From a bacterium (lineage in GTDB: Bacteria > Auribacterota > UBA3054): a stretch of 64,000 bases of DNA. The DNA lies in contig JAFYXV010000007.1 in NCBI GenBank assembly GCA_017557885.1, positions 1-64,000 of the forward strand, written 5' to 3'. A program made the position numbers and the translations under genes. Below are positions 56,459 through 64,000 of this stretch, piece after piece. The notes beneath the pieces were generated by a model that was not told the DNA's origin, did no database searches, and saw only the letters and a program-made list of their open reading frames with translations. The number at the start of each line of letters is the position of its first letter. The stretch's first letter is position 1.

Positions 56459-58654
56459 TTATGCTGTGACTATTTTTGAAAGATCGGCGATCTTTGTCTG
56501 TATGGTGTCGCTGACGCTCTTTAAAATGGCGAGCCTGTTCGAGGCCACCGCTTTGTCGTCGGCGTAGATCCTCACGTTGGTGAAGAAATCGTCCAGGGGG
56601 CCGGCCACTTTGCTCGCGAGCAGTTTGACGGCCTTGCCGAATTCGCAGTTCTCAAGAAGCTTGTGAGCTTCGGGTTTGACGCTTTCCCAGGCAGCCCAGA
56701 GAGCCTTTTCAGACTCTTCGGTTAAGAGCGAGGGATCGACCTCCGCGGCCGCTTTGCCTTTCTTCTCGTCCTTCATAATGTTGACGCAGCGCGTCAGCAT
56801 GTTGCAGAGAGTCAGGAACTCGGCATCCTGCTTCATTTCCTGGAGCTCCAGGGCTTTTTTGCGGGCGACGTATATTCCGGGCCAGGGAGAACCGAAGATC
56901 GCCTGGATGATGTCGTAGCTTACGCCTTCCTCTTTCAAAACCGTCTCGAAGCGGCCCATGAAGAGGGAGGTGAACTGCTTTTCAAGCTTGTGCGCGTCGG
57001 AGTGCGGCTCGAACCAACTGTTGGCGATAAGGGAGAGTTCGTTTTCCTGGATGGCGGCGGAAATGCCCATCCTTTCGGCCATGATGCTGACGAAATTTTT
57101 CTTGAAACAGTCGCTGTCGGCTTCCAGAAGCTCAACGGCGACCTTGGCAAGATCGCTCAGTTTGAAGCGCAGCTTGTGGGCGATGATGGTCTTCAGAAGC
57201 CCGAAGGTCTGGCGGCGCAGCATATAGGGGTCGGCGGAGCCGGTGGGGGCCAGGCCTACCGTCACGCAGCCGATGATGGTGTCGATCTTGTCGGCGATAG
57301 ATAAAATGGCGCCGGGAAGCGTTTCGGGAAGGTCGTCGCCGGCGCTCCTGGGCTTGTACATCTCCTCGATGGCCAGGGCGTGCGCAACGCTTACTTTGTC
57401 AACGCGCTCGGCGTAGATCCGGCCCATGATGCCCTGCAGTTCCGGGAACTCGAAGACCATGGCGGTGGTGAGATCGGAACGGGACAGAAGGGCGGCTTCA
57501 CTGGCGATCTCCGCGGCTTCCTGGTTTCCGGTCATCTCACCGAGAGCGGTGGCGATGCAGGCCACTCTTTCCGTTTTGGCGTAGTAGGTGCCGATGTCCT
57601 TCTGGAAGATCACGTTTTTCAGTTTCTCTCTTCTTGCCTTAAGCGTGACTTCCTTGTCTTCGTTGAAGAAGAAGCGGGCGTCGGAAAGCCTGGCGGAGAT
57701 GACGCGTTCGTAGCCCGTCTTGATCAGCTCTTCCTCTTTCAGGTCATTGTTGGTGACGGAAAGGAAAGAAGCCTCAAGCCTGCCCTCGGAGTCGTAGCAG
57801 GGGAAACTCTTCTGGTGCTTTTTCAGAGTCGTTATGAGAACTTCCGGCGGCAGCTCGAGGTATTCGGGCGCGATGCTGCCTTTCACGCAGTTGGGGTATT
57901 CCGTAAGGTTGGCGCAGATGTCGATAAGCTCTTCGTCAAGGCGGTCCTCGATGCAGCCGAATTTTAGAAGCTGCTCTTTTATGATCGCCCTGCGCTCCTC
58001 AAAGGAGAGGATGACGAAATGTTCTTTGAGCAGTTTGGAATATTCCTCAAAGTCGGCTTTTTCAAGCTCGAAGGGACCGGGGGCGAGGAAGCGGTGCCCT
58101 TTTATTTCCCTCGAGGCCTTGAGGCCGTCCAGGTCGCATTCGATGAGTTCGCCGCCGAAGAGGCAGCAAAGGGAGCGGATGGGGCGGGCGAAAGTCGTGG
58201 GCTTCACGTCCCAGCGCATGGATTTGGGGGAACGCAATCCCTTGATGAGTTCGGGTATCTTTTCTTTCAGAAGCCCGTTTGTTTTCTTTCCGCCCTCTTT
58301 CACGCGTGCGAAAAGATACTCTTTGCCGTTCTCCTCAACGCGTCCTATTTTATCCAGGGGAAGGCCTACTTTCAGGGCGAAATTCTCGGCGGCTTTGGTG
58401 GGGGCTCCGTCTTTGAACGAAACGGAAACGGGAGGACCTTTCACGTCGCTTTCCCTGACGGATTGGACTTCGGAAAGCTCAGGGCAGAAAAAAGCCAGCC
58501 GTCTGGGAGTCCAGGCGCACACGACGTCCTTGTGTTCCAGCATGGCGGAGGCGAAATAATTTTCAAGATCCTCTTTCATCTGGCGGGCGTAATTGGGAAG
58601 GTAGGAAGCGGGGAGCTCTTCAGTCCCTATCTCTAAAAAGAATGGCAAGCTCAT
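56459..58654 (-). CDS. glyS: Glycyl-tRNA synthetase, beta subunit
   Basis: The start at 58654 gives 731 residues beginning MSLPFFLEIGTEELPASYL, the usual GlyS N-terminus, with GGAGGAAAA upstream; a longer frame reads into glyQ. Recognisable parts are RSLCCLFGGELIECDL, GHRFLAPGPFEL, PEVLITTLKKHQKSFPCYD, LSVTNNDLKEEELIKTGYERVISARLSDARFF, and the C-terminal HD-domain region PLDDFFTNVRIYADD. GlyS binds tRNA-Gly in the alpha2-beta2 enzyme. It overlaps glyQ by 4 nt (ATGA). The separate alpha and beta genes, not the single-chain eukaryotic-type GlyRS, mark the bacterial tetrameric form. Confidence 0.95.
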   Translation of the reverse strand: MSLPFFLEIGTEELPASYLPNYARQMKEDLENYFASAMLEHKDVVCAWTPRRLAFFCPELSEVQSVRESDVKGPPVSVSFKDGAPTKAAENFALKVGLPLDKIGRVEENGKEYLFARVKEGGKKTNGLLKEKIPELIKGLRSPKSMRWDVKPTTFARPIRSLCCLFGGELIECDLDGLKASREIKGHRFLAPGPFELEKADFEEYSKLLKEHFVILSFEERRAIIKEQLLKFGCIEDRLDEELIDICANLTEYPNCVKGSIAPEYLELPPEVLITTLKKHQKSFPCYDSEGRLEASFLSVTNNDLKEEELIKTGYERVISARLSDARFFFNEDKEVTLKARREKLKNVIFQKDIGTYYAKTERVACIATALGEMTGNQEAAEIASEAALLSRSDLTTAMVFEFPELQGIMGRIYAERVDKVSVAHALAIEEMYKPRSAGDDLPETLPGAILSIADKIDTIIGCVTVGLAPTGSADPYMLRRQTFGLLKTIIAHKLRFKLSDLAKVAVELLEADSDCFKKNFVSIMAERMGISAAIQENELSLIANSWFEPHSDAHKLEKQFTSLFMGRFETVLKEEGVSYDIIQAIFGSPWPGIYVARKKALELQEMKQDAEFLTLCNMLTRCVNIMKDEKKGKAAAEVDPSLLTEESEKALWAAWESVKPEAHKLLENCEFGKAVKLLASKVAGPLDDFFTNVRIYADDKAVASNRLAILKSVSDTIQTKIADLSKIVTA

Positions 58655-59532
58655 TTTTCCTCCTTGTCGATGCCTTTCACTATCCGGTAGCACTTGGCAC
58701 AGCTCAATGCCATGCTTCTGATCATGCCGATGAAGGCGGTTCGCTGCGTCACGCTGATGGCGCCGCGGGCGTCCAGCACGTTGAACCAGTGCGAGCAGTT
58801 CATGAGCCACTCGTAGGCGGCGTAGGGGATCTTCGCCTCAAGCGTTTCCTTGCATTCGGTTTCCGCCTGCTTGAAGAACTGCCAGTGCCTTTCCACGCTG
58901 GCGTGGGAGAAACTGTAGTCGGAAAGCTCGTATTCGAACATTTTGCGCATGTCGCGGTAAGTTACGCCCGGCGTCCATTCGATGTCCATGACATGGTCTT
59001 TGCCCTGGACGAAGGCGGCTATCCTTTCCAGGCCGTAAGTCAATTCCAGCGTCACGGGCTTCATCTCGAAGCCGGCCATCTGCTGGAAATAAGTGAACTG
59101 CGAGATCTCGGTGCCGTCGCAGAGGATCTGCCAGCCGAGGCCGGTGGCGCCCAGAGTGGGTGATTCCCAGTCGTCTTCCTCGAACCTGAGGTCGTGGACC
59201 CTGGGATCGATGCCGATGGCTTCCAAACTTTTAAGATAAACTTCCTGGGCGTTGACAGGGGAGGGCTTTATGATCGCCTGGAACTGATGGTGCTGGTAGA
59301 GGCGGTTCGGGTTGTCGCCGTAGCGGCCGTCCGTGGGGCGGCGGGAAGGCTGGACGTAAGCCACCTTCCAGGGCTCCGGGCCCTGGACGCCGAAGAATGT
59401 GCAGGGATGGAAAGTGCCGGCCCCCACCTCGTGGTCGTAGGGCTGGACAATAACGCATCCGTAATTGCTCCAATATTCCTGCAAGCGGAAAATGATCTCC
59501 TGCAGGCTTGGGGCTTTCTCGTTTTTAGTCAT
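58651..59532 (-). CDS. glyQ: Glycyl-tRNA synthetase, alpha subunit
   Basis: The 293-residue catalytic subunit has SLQEIIFRLQEYWSNYGCV, VIQPYDHEVGAGTFHPCTFF (usually VQPYD...GAGT), QPSRRPTDGRYGDNPNRLYQ, FEEDDWESPTLGATGLGWQI (class II motif 2 region), and GLERIAAFVQGKDHVMDI. It binds ATP and glycine and makes the adenylate; tRNA is bound by GlyS. A -10 box and an inverted repeat lie upstream. Confidence 0.96.
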   Translation of the reverse strand: MTKNEKAPSLQEIIFRLQEYWSNYGCVIVQPYDHEVGAGTFHPCTFFGVQGPEPWKVAYVQPSRRPTDGRYGDNPNRLYQHHQFQAIIKPSPVNAQEVYLKSLEAIGIDPRVHDLRFEEDDWESPTLGATGLGWQILCDGTEISQFTYFQQMAGFEMKPVTLELTYGLERIAAFVQGKDHVMDIEWTPGVTYRDMRKMFEYELSDYSFSHASVERHWQFFKQAETECKETLEAKIPYAAYEWLMNCSHWFNVLDARGAISVTQRTAFIGMIRSMALSCAKCYRIVKGIDKEEK

Positions 59533-59553
59533 TTCTATTAGCCGTCTTGATTG

Positions 59554-59581
59554 AATTTATAGGTATTATCTATAAATTATA
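59554..59581 (-). promoter_or_regulatory. glyQ promoter -10 box with an overlapping inverted repeat
   Basis: On the minus strand GC-TATAAT (59581-59576) lies 43 nt before the glyQ start. An inverted repeat with 9-nt arms (AATTTATAG, 59554-59562, and CTATAAATT, 59570-59578) begins within it and spans the likely transcription start. It could be an operator or form a hairpin at the very 5' end of the mRNA. Confidence 0.4.
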
Positions 59582-59612
59582 GCATAAACGGCCGCTTGCT
59601 GACCCCGATCTC

Positions 59613-59957
59613 TCAGGAGACGATTTCCGGATCGGAACCGCCCTTGGGATTGGGGCCGTATTCGTTCGCTCCGGGATCGCTGTCGATGAGGTAGAAGATC
59701 AGAAGAATAATGTGACCGATGAAGGGAAGGAAGACAAGCAGCAGCCACCAGCCGGTGCGGCCGGTGTCGTGCAGCCTTCTCACCGCTACGGTGATGCCGG
59801 GAATGAAAAAGACGAACCAGGCGATGACGTTGACGACGGGAATGCAGGAGCAAATGAAACAGAGGAGCGCAAAGAACCAGAATTCGCTGCGGCGGGCTCT
59901 GCCTTCCAGGACCCAGTAGTTGTCCCAAACGTGCTTGACGGCTTCAGTGAAAGTCAT
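59613..59957 (-). CDS. DUF805-family membrane protein
   Basis: The 114-residue protein begins MTFTEAVKHVWDNYWVLEGRARRSEFWFF, the conserved DUF805 signature (usually F-x-GRA-R-S-EFW-F), and has three membrane helices (about 27-47, 48-60, 72-92) with VRRLHDTGRTGWWLLL between the second and third and a polar C-terminus. DUF805 proteins occur in many bacteria and are of unknown function. It is transcribed towards the region before glyQ from its own promoter (TATAAT at 60000-59995) and has AAGGAG before the ATG. Confidence 0.9.
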   Translation of the reverse strand: MTFTEAVKHVWDNYWVLEGRARRSEFWFFALLCFICSCIPVVNVIAWFVFFIPGITVAVRRLHDTGRTGWWLLLVFLPFIGHIILLIFYLIDSDPGANEYGPNPKGGSDPEIVS

Positions 59958-59994
59958 AATGATCTCCTTGATTGTTTAGTTAACATCCGTCTTG

Positions 59995-60000
59995 ATTATA
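59995..60000 (-). promoter_or_regulatory. -10 box of the DUF805 gene
   Basis: GC-TATAAT on the minus strand, 37 nt before the ATG at 59957. No clear -35 was found. Confidence 0.4.
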
Positions 60001-60051
60001 GCAAAAGGAGCCCGGGAGGGCCTGACCTTGTGAATGATGAAAGGGAAACTA

Positions 60052-60096
60052 TTTACTTTTTAATAGTTTTTTAATACAATGAATTAATACGTATTA
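60052..60096 (+). promoter_or_regulatory. Promoter and palindromic operator candidate of the acyl-CoA synthetase gene
   Basis: TTTACT (60052-60057), a 17-nt spacer and TACAAT (60075-60080) form a promoter. The 12-bp perfect palindrome TAATACGTATTA (60085-60096) covers the predicted transcription start, the classic site for a repressor. The gene starts at 60118. Which regulator binds, if any, is unknown; a fatty-acid or acyl-CoA-responsive repressor would suit the product. Confidence 0.5.
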
Positions 60097-60117
60097 TTAT
60101 CGCCGGAATATCAGGTT

Positions 60118-61743
60118 ATGAAGTATTACGATTTCTTAGAGAAATACAGGAGGGCCTCTTCAGCGTGGCCCTTCAATTTCGCCGTTGACGTCGTGGACGC
60201 CGAGGGGAAGGCCGATCCCCAAAAGCTCGCCATGATCTGGCTGAACGAGCACGGCGAGGAAAAGCGTTTTACCTACGCGGATTTCACCAGGGAATCCAAC
60301 AAGGCGGCGAACGTTCTCAGGGATCTTGGCGTGCAAAGGGAGGACATCGTCGTTTTGATGATGACCAGGAGGCCCGAATGGTGGATCTGCGCCCTGGCCG
60401 TCATGAAGCTCGGCGCCATCGTCATTCCGGTCTCGTCTAAGCTTACGCCTTACGACATCCGCTACCGCAGCGGCATGACGCCAATCAAGGCCATTATTAC
60501 GGAAGATTCTCTGAAGGGCGTTTTCGACGAAGCCAGCGACGATCTTACTTACGTGCACCTTTTCCTCTCTTACGACGGCGGCAACGAGAAGTGGCGGAAC
60601 ATGGGCGAGCTTTGCGCCAGCGCTTCGGAGGATTTTAAAGATCCCGCCGACACCACCATTCTTTCCCCCATGATCATGTACTTCACCTCCGGCACTTCCG
60701 GTTTGCCGAAGATGGTGAGGCACAATTATCTCTACGCCTGGGCGCATCTGGCCACCAGCGAGCTCTGGCACAGGGAAACGCCGGAATCGCTGCAGTGGAC
60801 GATCACGGACACTGGTTGGGGCAAGCTCTGCTGGGGCGCTTTCATCGCCCAGTGGATGGCCGGCTCCTGCATTTTCGTTTACGAGTACAAAGGCCACTTC
60901 GACGGCAAGGATATATTGCGCAATATCGAGAAATACCATATCACGAATTTCTGCGCGCCTCCCACGGTCTATCGTCTGCTGATCGCCGAGGACGTGAAGA
61001 AATACGACATCTCCTCCCTTAAGGTGTGCACCGCCGCCGGCGAGGCCTTGAGCATTCCCGACGCTTTGAAGTGGAAAGAGCTTTCCGGCCTTGACATCTA
61101 CGAAGGCTACGGCCAGACTGAGAGCACGATCCTGCTTGGAAATCTGCCGGGCGAACAGCACAAGATCGGCTCCTTGGGAAGAGCTATTCCCGGCCTGGAC
61201 GTGGATATCGTCGACGAGGAAGGAAACCGCCTTGGCCCAGACAAGGAGGGCAACATCGCCGTCTGCATGGAAGGGAAGTGGCCTCCCGGACTTTTCCACG
61301 GGTACCTTAACGAGGAAGAGATGAACAAGGAAGTCTTCCACCACGGCTGGTACTACACCCGCGACCTCGGCATCAAGGACAAGGACGGCTTCATCTGGTT
61401 CGTCTCCCGCAGCGACGACGTATTCAAGAGCTCCGGCTACAGGATCAGCCCGGCGGAGGTCGAGAAGGCCCTGCAGCAGCACGAGGCGGTGGCAGACAGC
61501 ATCGTTATAGGCGTTCCGCACAAGATGCGCGGCTTCGTGGTCAAGGCTTTCGTGCAGCTCCGTCCCGGATTCGAGCCTTCCTTCCTTCTGGAAAAAGACA
61601 TCCAGAGCTTCGTTAGGAAGAACACGGCTCCGTATATGTACCCCAGGATAGTCGAGTTCGTGGACGATCTTCCCAAGACCACCAACGGCAAGAAGTGCCG
61701 CTGGAAAATGGTGGAGATAGAAAACAAAAAGAACAATGGATAA
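60118..61743 (+). CDS. Acyl-CoA synthetase (AMP-forming, medium/short-chain type)
   Basis: The 541-residue enzyme activates a carboxylic acid with ATP and CoA. It has the AMP-binding motif MYFTSGTSGLPKMVRHNY, the acyl-pocket segment TITDTGWGKLCWGAFIAQW, TAAGEALS, YEGYGQTEST, the hinge region YYTRDLG ... FIWFVSRSDDVFKSSGYRISPAEVE, and the C-terminal Lys of PKTTNGKKCRWK. This layout is that of AcsM/medium-chain acyl-CoA synthetases (ACSM). It may supply the acyl-CoA dehydrogenase encoded at 35.9 kb, for example with butyrate or a branched acid. The stop overlaps the next start (ATGGATAAG). Confidence 0.92.
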   Translation: MKYYDFLEKYRRASSAWPFNFAVDVVDAEGKADPQKLAMIWLNEHGEEKRFTYADFTRESNKAANVLRDLGVQREDIVVLMMTRRPEWWICALAVMKLGAIVIPVSSKLTPYDIRYRSGMTPIKAIITEDSLKGVFDEASDDLTYVHLFLSYDGGNEKWRNMGELCASASEDFKDPADTTILSPMIMYFTSGTSGLPKMVRHNYLYAWAHLATSELWHRETPESLQWTITDTGWGKLCWGAFIAQWMAGSCIFVYEYKGHFDGKDILRNIEKYHITNFCAPPTVYRLLIAEDVKKYDISSLKVCTAAGEALSIPDALKWKELSGLDIYEGYGQTESTILLGNLPGEQHKIGSLGRAIPGLDVDIVDEEGNRLGPDKEGNIAVCMEGKWPPGLFHGYLNEEEMNKEVFHHGWYYTRDLGIKDKDGFIWFVSRSDDVFKSSGYRISPAEVEKALQQHEAVADSIVIGVPHKMRGFVVKAFVQLRPGFEPSFLLEKDIQSFVRKNTAPYMYPRIVEFVDDLPKTTNGKKCRWKMVEIENKKNNG

Positions 61744-62266
61744 GTGCGTCCTGCATACCTGCTGCGGGCCCTGCGCCAGCCATTGCTGCCACGTTCTGGC
61801 GGACGCTGGCAAAAGGCCGGTCTTATTCTATTCCAACTCCAATATCAGCCCTTTCGAGGAATTTCTCCTACGCTGGGAAAACGTGAAAAAGCTGGCCGGC
61901 ATCCTGGGTGTGGAAGCCGTTTGCGACCGCTGGGACCACGAAGCCTGGCTTGCTCACATAAAGGGTCACGAGCTTGATCCCGAAGGAGGGGAGCGCTGCC
62001 GCCTCTGCTTCGCCTTCAACCTTAAAAGGGCTTATGAGTTTGCTTCCTCAAGAGGACTTGATTTCACCACTTCCCTTACCGTCAGCCCCTACAAAAATTC
62101 CAAAACGCTCTTCGAGGTGGGGGAGGCTTTTCCCAATTTCCTGAAGTTCGATTTCAAAAAGAAAGACGGGTATAAGCACAGCGTAGAGTTGTCCAAGGAA
62201 TACGGACTCTACCGTCAGAATTACTGCGGCTGCGAGTTTTCCCTGGCGCAGAGGGAGAAGGAATGA
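61736..62266 (+). CDS. queH: Epoxyqueuosine reductase QueH
   Basis: The 176-residue protein matches QueH (DUF208), the alternative, cobalamin-free enzyme that reduces epoxyqueuosine to queuosine in the last step of Q-tRNA synthesis. The metal-binding cysteines are visible: VLHTCCGPCASHCC near the N-terminus, RCRLCFAFNLKRA, and NYCGCEFSLAQ near the end, consistent with an [4Fe-4S] cluster plus a second iron. SNSNISPFEE (usually NPNI-x-P-x-EE) and TTSLTVSPYKNSK are also typical. It begins inside the end of the acyl-CoA synthetase gene (8-nt overlap). Confidence 0.95.
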   Translation: MDKCVLHTCCGPCASHCCHVLADAGKRPVLFYSNSNISPFEEFLLRWENVKKLAGILGVEAVCDRWDHEAWLAHIKGHELDPEGGERCRLCFAFNLKRAYEFASSRGLDFTTSLTVSPYKNSKTLFEVGEAFPNFLKFDFKKKDGYKHSVELSKEYGLYRQNYCGCEFSLAQREKE

Positions 62267-64000
62267 ATGAAGTGGCCGGAAAAGCTTAAAGCTCTTCCAA
62301 TCTTTCCGCACCTTGGCTTGGTGACGGAAACGCTCGTCTCTTCCAATGCGCTTCTTATTGCCGCTCCCGGCGTCGGCAAGACCACGCTCGTTCCCCTCGC
62401 GCTTTTGAATTCGCCTTCCGTTTCCAAAAAGATAATCATGCTGGAGCCCAGGAGGCTGGCTGCCCGCGCCGCCTGCGCCGTCATGTCAAAGCATCTGGGA
62501 GAGGAACCTGGCGGCACGGTTGGCTATCGCACGAAGCTTGACACGAAGGTCTCCAAGGCCACCAGGATAGAGATAGTCACAGACGGCGTTTTCACGAGGA
62601 TCATCCAGAACGATCCCGAGCTCAAGGACTATTCCGTCGTTATTTTCGACGAGTTCCACGAACGCAGTTTGCAAAACGACCTTGGCTTTGTCCTGACCCT
62701 GGAAGTCCAGGAAAACCTGCGCCCGGATCTCAGGCTGCTTCTGATGTCCGCCACGCCTGATCCAGGCTTTTTGGAACGCTGCGATAATTTCAAAGCGCTC
62801 GATATTCCCGGGAAAATGTATCCTGTCGAAACAGGTTATCTGCCGCCCAATTACGGCGAGAGGCTGGAAGAAGCCGCATGCCGCGCCGTGAAGCGGCTGC
62901 TCAGTTCTGCGGAGGGTGACATACTCGTTTTTCTTCCGGGCATCGCTGAAATAGAGAACACGAAAAAACTTCTGGGCGAACTCAACAATGTTTCCGTCCT
63001 GACTTTGCACGGCATGCTAAGCAAAGAGGAGCAGGATCTGGTGCTTTTCCCGGGTGAAAAAAGAAGAGTTGTTTTGAGCAGCGCCATAGCGGAGAGCAGT
63101 CTTACCGTCCCGGGCGTCCGCAACGTAGTCGACAGCGGTTTGAGCCGCTATTCCGTTTACGACCCCGTCTCCGCTTTCGAGCGTTTGGAAACGCATGCGT
63201 CCGATCTGGGAACCATAACCCAAAGGACCGGCAGAGCCGGACGAATCGGGCCGGGACGCGTCATAAGGCTTTGGGAAAAAGGCGCGGAGAATTCCAGGCC
63301 TGATTCGGCGGAGCCCGAGATCGCGCACGCCGACCTTAGCGCCGTATGCCTTTCCCTGGCCGTCTGGGGCGAAAAGAATTACGAAAATCTGAAGTGGCCT
63401 GTCGTTCCGAAAAAAGAAATGATGCTTCAGGCAAGGGAACTTTTGATCTCCCTGGGAGCGCTTGGCAAGGAAGGCGGCGTGACTGAAAAAGGACGGCGTA
63501 TGGAAGAGCTGCCTTTGCACCCGCGCCTCGCCAGCATGATACTTCGGGCCAGGGAAGAGGGAGCGCTCAGGAAAGCCGCCAGGCTTGCGTCTTTATTGGA
63601 GAGCGGAGACGGCGTCAGAGGCGACCTTGAGGCGCTGCTTATGGGAAAGCTCTCTCAAGGCGCAGAGCGTTCTTCGGAAAGGCTCCTCAGACTTTTGAAA
63701 ATATCTTCCGAGGACGAACGTGAGATCCCGGCCGGAAGACTCGTCTCCTGGGCTTTTCCCGATCGGATAGCTGTTAGAAGGGGAAGCGGGAGCTTTTTGC
63801 TGCGGAACGGCAAGGGCGGCGCTTTGACTTTTGAAGGCGGCCTTGCGGACTGCGAATACATAGCCGCGGCCACGCTGGAGGGGAGGACCGGCAACGCGAA
63901 GATCTTTTCCGCCGCGGAGCTGACGCTGGAGGACATTACGGAGGATTTCGCCGCCTTTTTCTCAACGGAGGAAAATACGGTCTGGGAAGAGAAACGCCGC
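62267..64000 (+). CDS. hrpB: ATP-dependent helicase HrpB (partial, C-terminus outside window)
   Basis: The frame opens with MKWPEKLKALPIFPHLGLVT immediately after the queH stop and stays open to the window edge (578 residues). It has the DEAH-type motifs: I IAAPGVGKTTLVPL, Ia EPRRLAARAA, II VVIFDEFHERSLQ (DEFH), III LMSATPD, and VI TQRTGRAGRIGPG. The C-terminal HrpB-type domain with LHPRLASMILRA is partly present. HrpB is found in many Gram-negative bacteria; its RNA substrate is not known. An earlier overlapping ATG (62263) soon meets a stop. Confidence 0.92.
   Translation, partial: MKWPEKLKALPIFPHLGLVTETLVSSNALLIAAPGVGKTTLVPLALLNSPSVSKKIIMLEPRRLAARAACAVMSKHLGEEPGGTVGYRTKLDTKVSKATRIEIVTDGVFTRIIQNDPELKDYSVVIFDEFHERSLQNDLGFVLTLEVQENLRPDLRLLLMSATPDPGFLERCDNFKALDIPGKMYPVETGYLPPNYGERLEEAACRAVKRLLSSAEGDILVFLPGIAEIENTKKLLGELNNVSVLTLHGMLSKEEQDLVLFPGEKRRVVLSSAIAESSLTVPGVRNVVDSGLSRYSVYDPVSAFERLETHASDLGTITQRTGRAGRIGPGRVIRLWEKGAENSRPDSAEPEIAHADLSAVCLSLAVWGEKNYENLKWPVVPKKEMMLQARELLISLGALGKEGGVTEKGRRMEELPLHPRLASMILRAREEGALRKAARLASLLESGDGVRGDLEALLMGKLSQGAERSSERLLRLLKISSEDEREIPAGRLVSWAFPDRIAVRRGSGSFLLRNGKGGALTFEGGLADCEYIAAATLEGRTGNAKIFSAAELTLEDITEDFAAFFSTEENTVWEEKRR

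Noticed and set aside
58655-58810. Longer N-terminus for GlyS
   Set aside because: It is the shadow of glyQ in another frame; the family start MSLPFFLEIGTEELP is at 58654 with a ribosome binding site.

Overview
This is a 64 kb, gene-dense chromosomal stretch of a Gram-negative, apparently anaerobic bacterium. LpxI (lipid A synthesis), many lipobox-bearing exported proteins, Tat-type signals, LspA and a type II secretion / type IV pilus-like assembly cluster indicate a double membrane. An oxygen-independent redox repertoire (polyferredoxins, ferredoxin-tailed aldo/keto reductases, EtfA with a ferredoxin domain, radical SAM protein) indicates anaerobic life. A GH172-type (DUF2961) protein, an IleRS whose HIGH motif reads HNGT, separate GlyQ and GlyS, and a fused PilM-PilN protein would fit a PVC-group lineage (Lentisphaerota/Kiritimatiellota-like). 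That placement is inference from protein features only. No rRNA, phage, transposase or CRISPR array is present. One tRNA (Arg, anticodon CCG) is encoded.

Layout. 1-2924 (mostly minus): a cut-off YfhO-like membrane protein, gcvT and a LysM lipoprotein. 3032-6864 (plus): an operon of a NapH-like membrane polyferredoxin with an internal Tat-like motif, followed by two tandem Tat-lipoprotein aldo/keto reductases with C-terminal ferredoxin domains; it ends in a terminator. 6.9-11.4 kb is a visibly AT-richer, decayed accessory island: an N-truncated seryl-tRNA synthetase, an unrecognised exported protein, a DUF1016/YhcG nuclease pseudogene (one stop, one frameshift), an array of ~98-bp-spaced perfect palindromes, and an orphan Phd-type antitoxin with a 16-codon toxin remnant. 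An intact AAA-ATPase/PD-(D/E)XK protein follows (11.4-13.0 kb).

13.0-20.0 kb (minus) is a tight seven-gene run: aconitase, PTPS/QueD-like protein, gpsA, an Anbu-like Ntn hydrolase, a PflX-type radical SAM protein, an exported flavodoxin lipoprotein and a membrane metallophosphoesterase. 20.1-23.6 kb (plus) holds an envelope glycan cluster (polytopic membrane protein, jelly-roll-like secreted protein, GT2-GtrA fusion). 23.6-35.8 kb is a housekeeping run: QueE-like degenerate protein, radA, a small exported protein, recN, lipoprotein cyclophilin, lpxI, Gfo/Idh/MocA oxidoreductase, tlyA, nadK, dapA, purN, recG. 35.9-40.5 kb is an acyl-CoA dehydrogenase/EtfBA operon ending with an unusual NeuD-like acyltransferase-PAP2 phosphatase fusion. 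40.5-53.4 kb carries a HAD hydrolase, pseudopilins, GspE, PilM-PilN and PilO-PDZ fusions, then ileS, a DksA-like protein, lspA, a DUF2961 protein and an SGNH hydrolase.

53.4-60.0 kb (minus) has glyQ-glyS-tRNA-Arg-ABC exporter-exported protein, with the tRNA only 5 nt after glyS, and a DUF805 protein upstream. 60.1-64.0 kb (plus) has an acyl-CoA synthetase behind a palindromic operator candidate, queH, and a cut-off hrpB helicase.

The most interesting signals are the palindrome array and decayed DUF1016 island, the membrane polyferredoxin/exported ferredoxin-AKR operon, the QueE homologue without its radical SAM cysteines, the PTPS with Glu in place of the catalytic Cys, the NeuD-PAP2 fusion, and several promoters whose -10 box lies so close to the start codon that the mRNAs would be leaderless.
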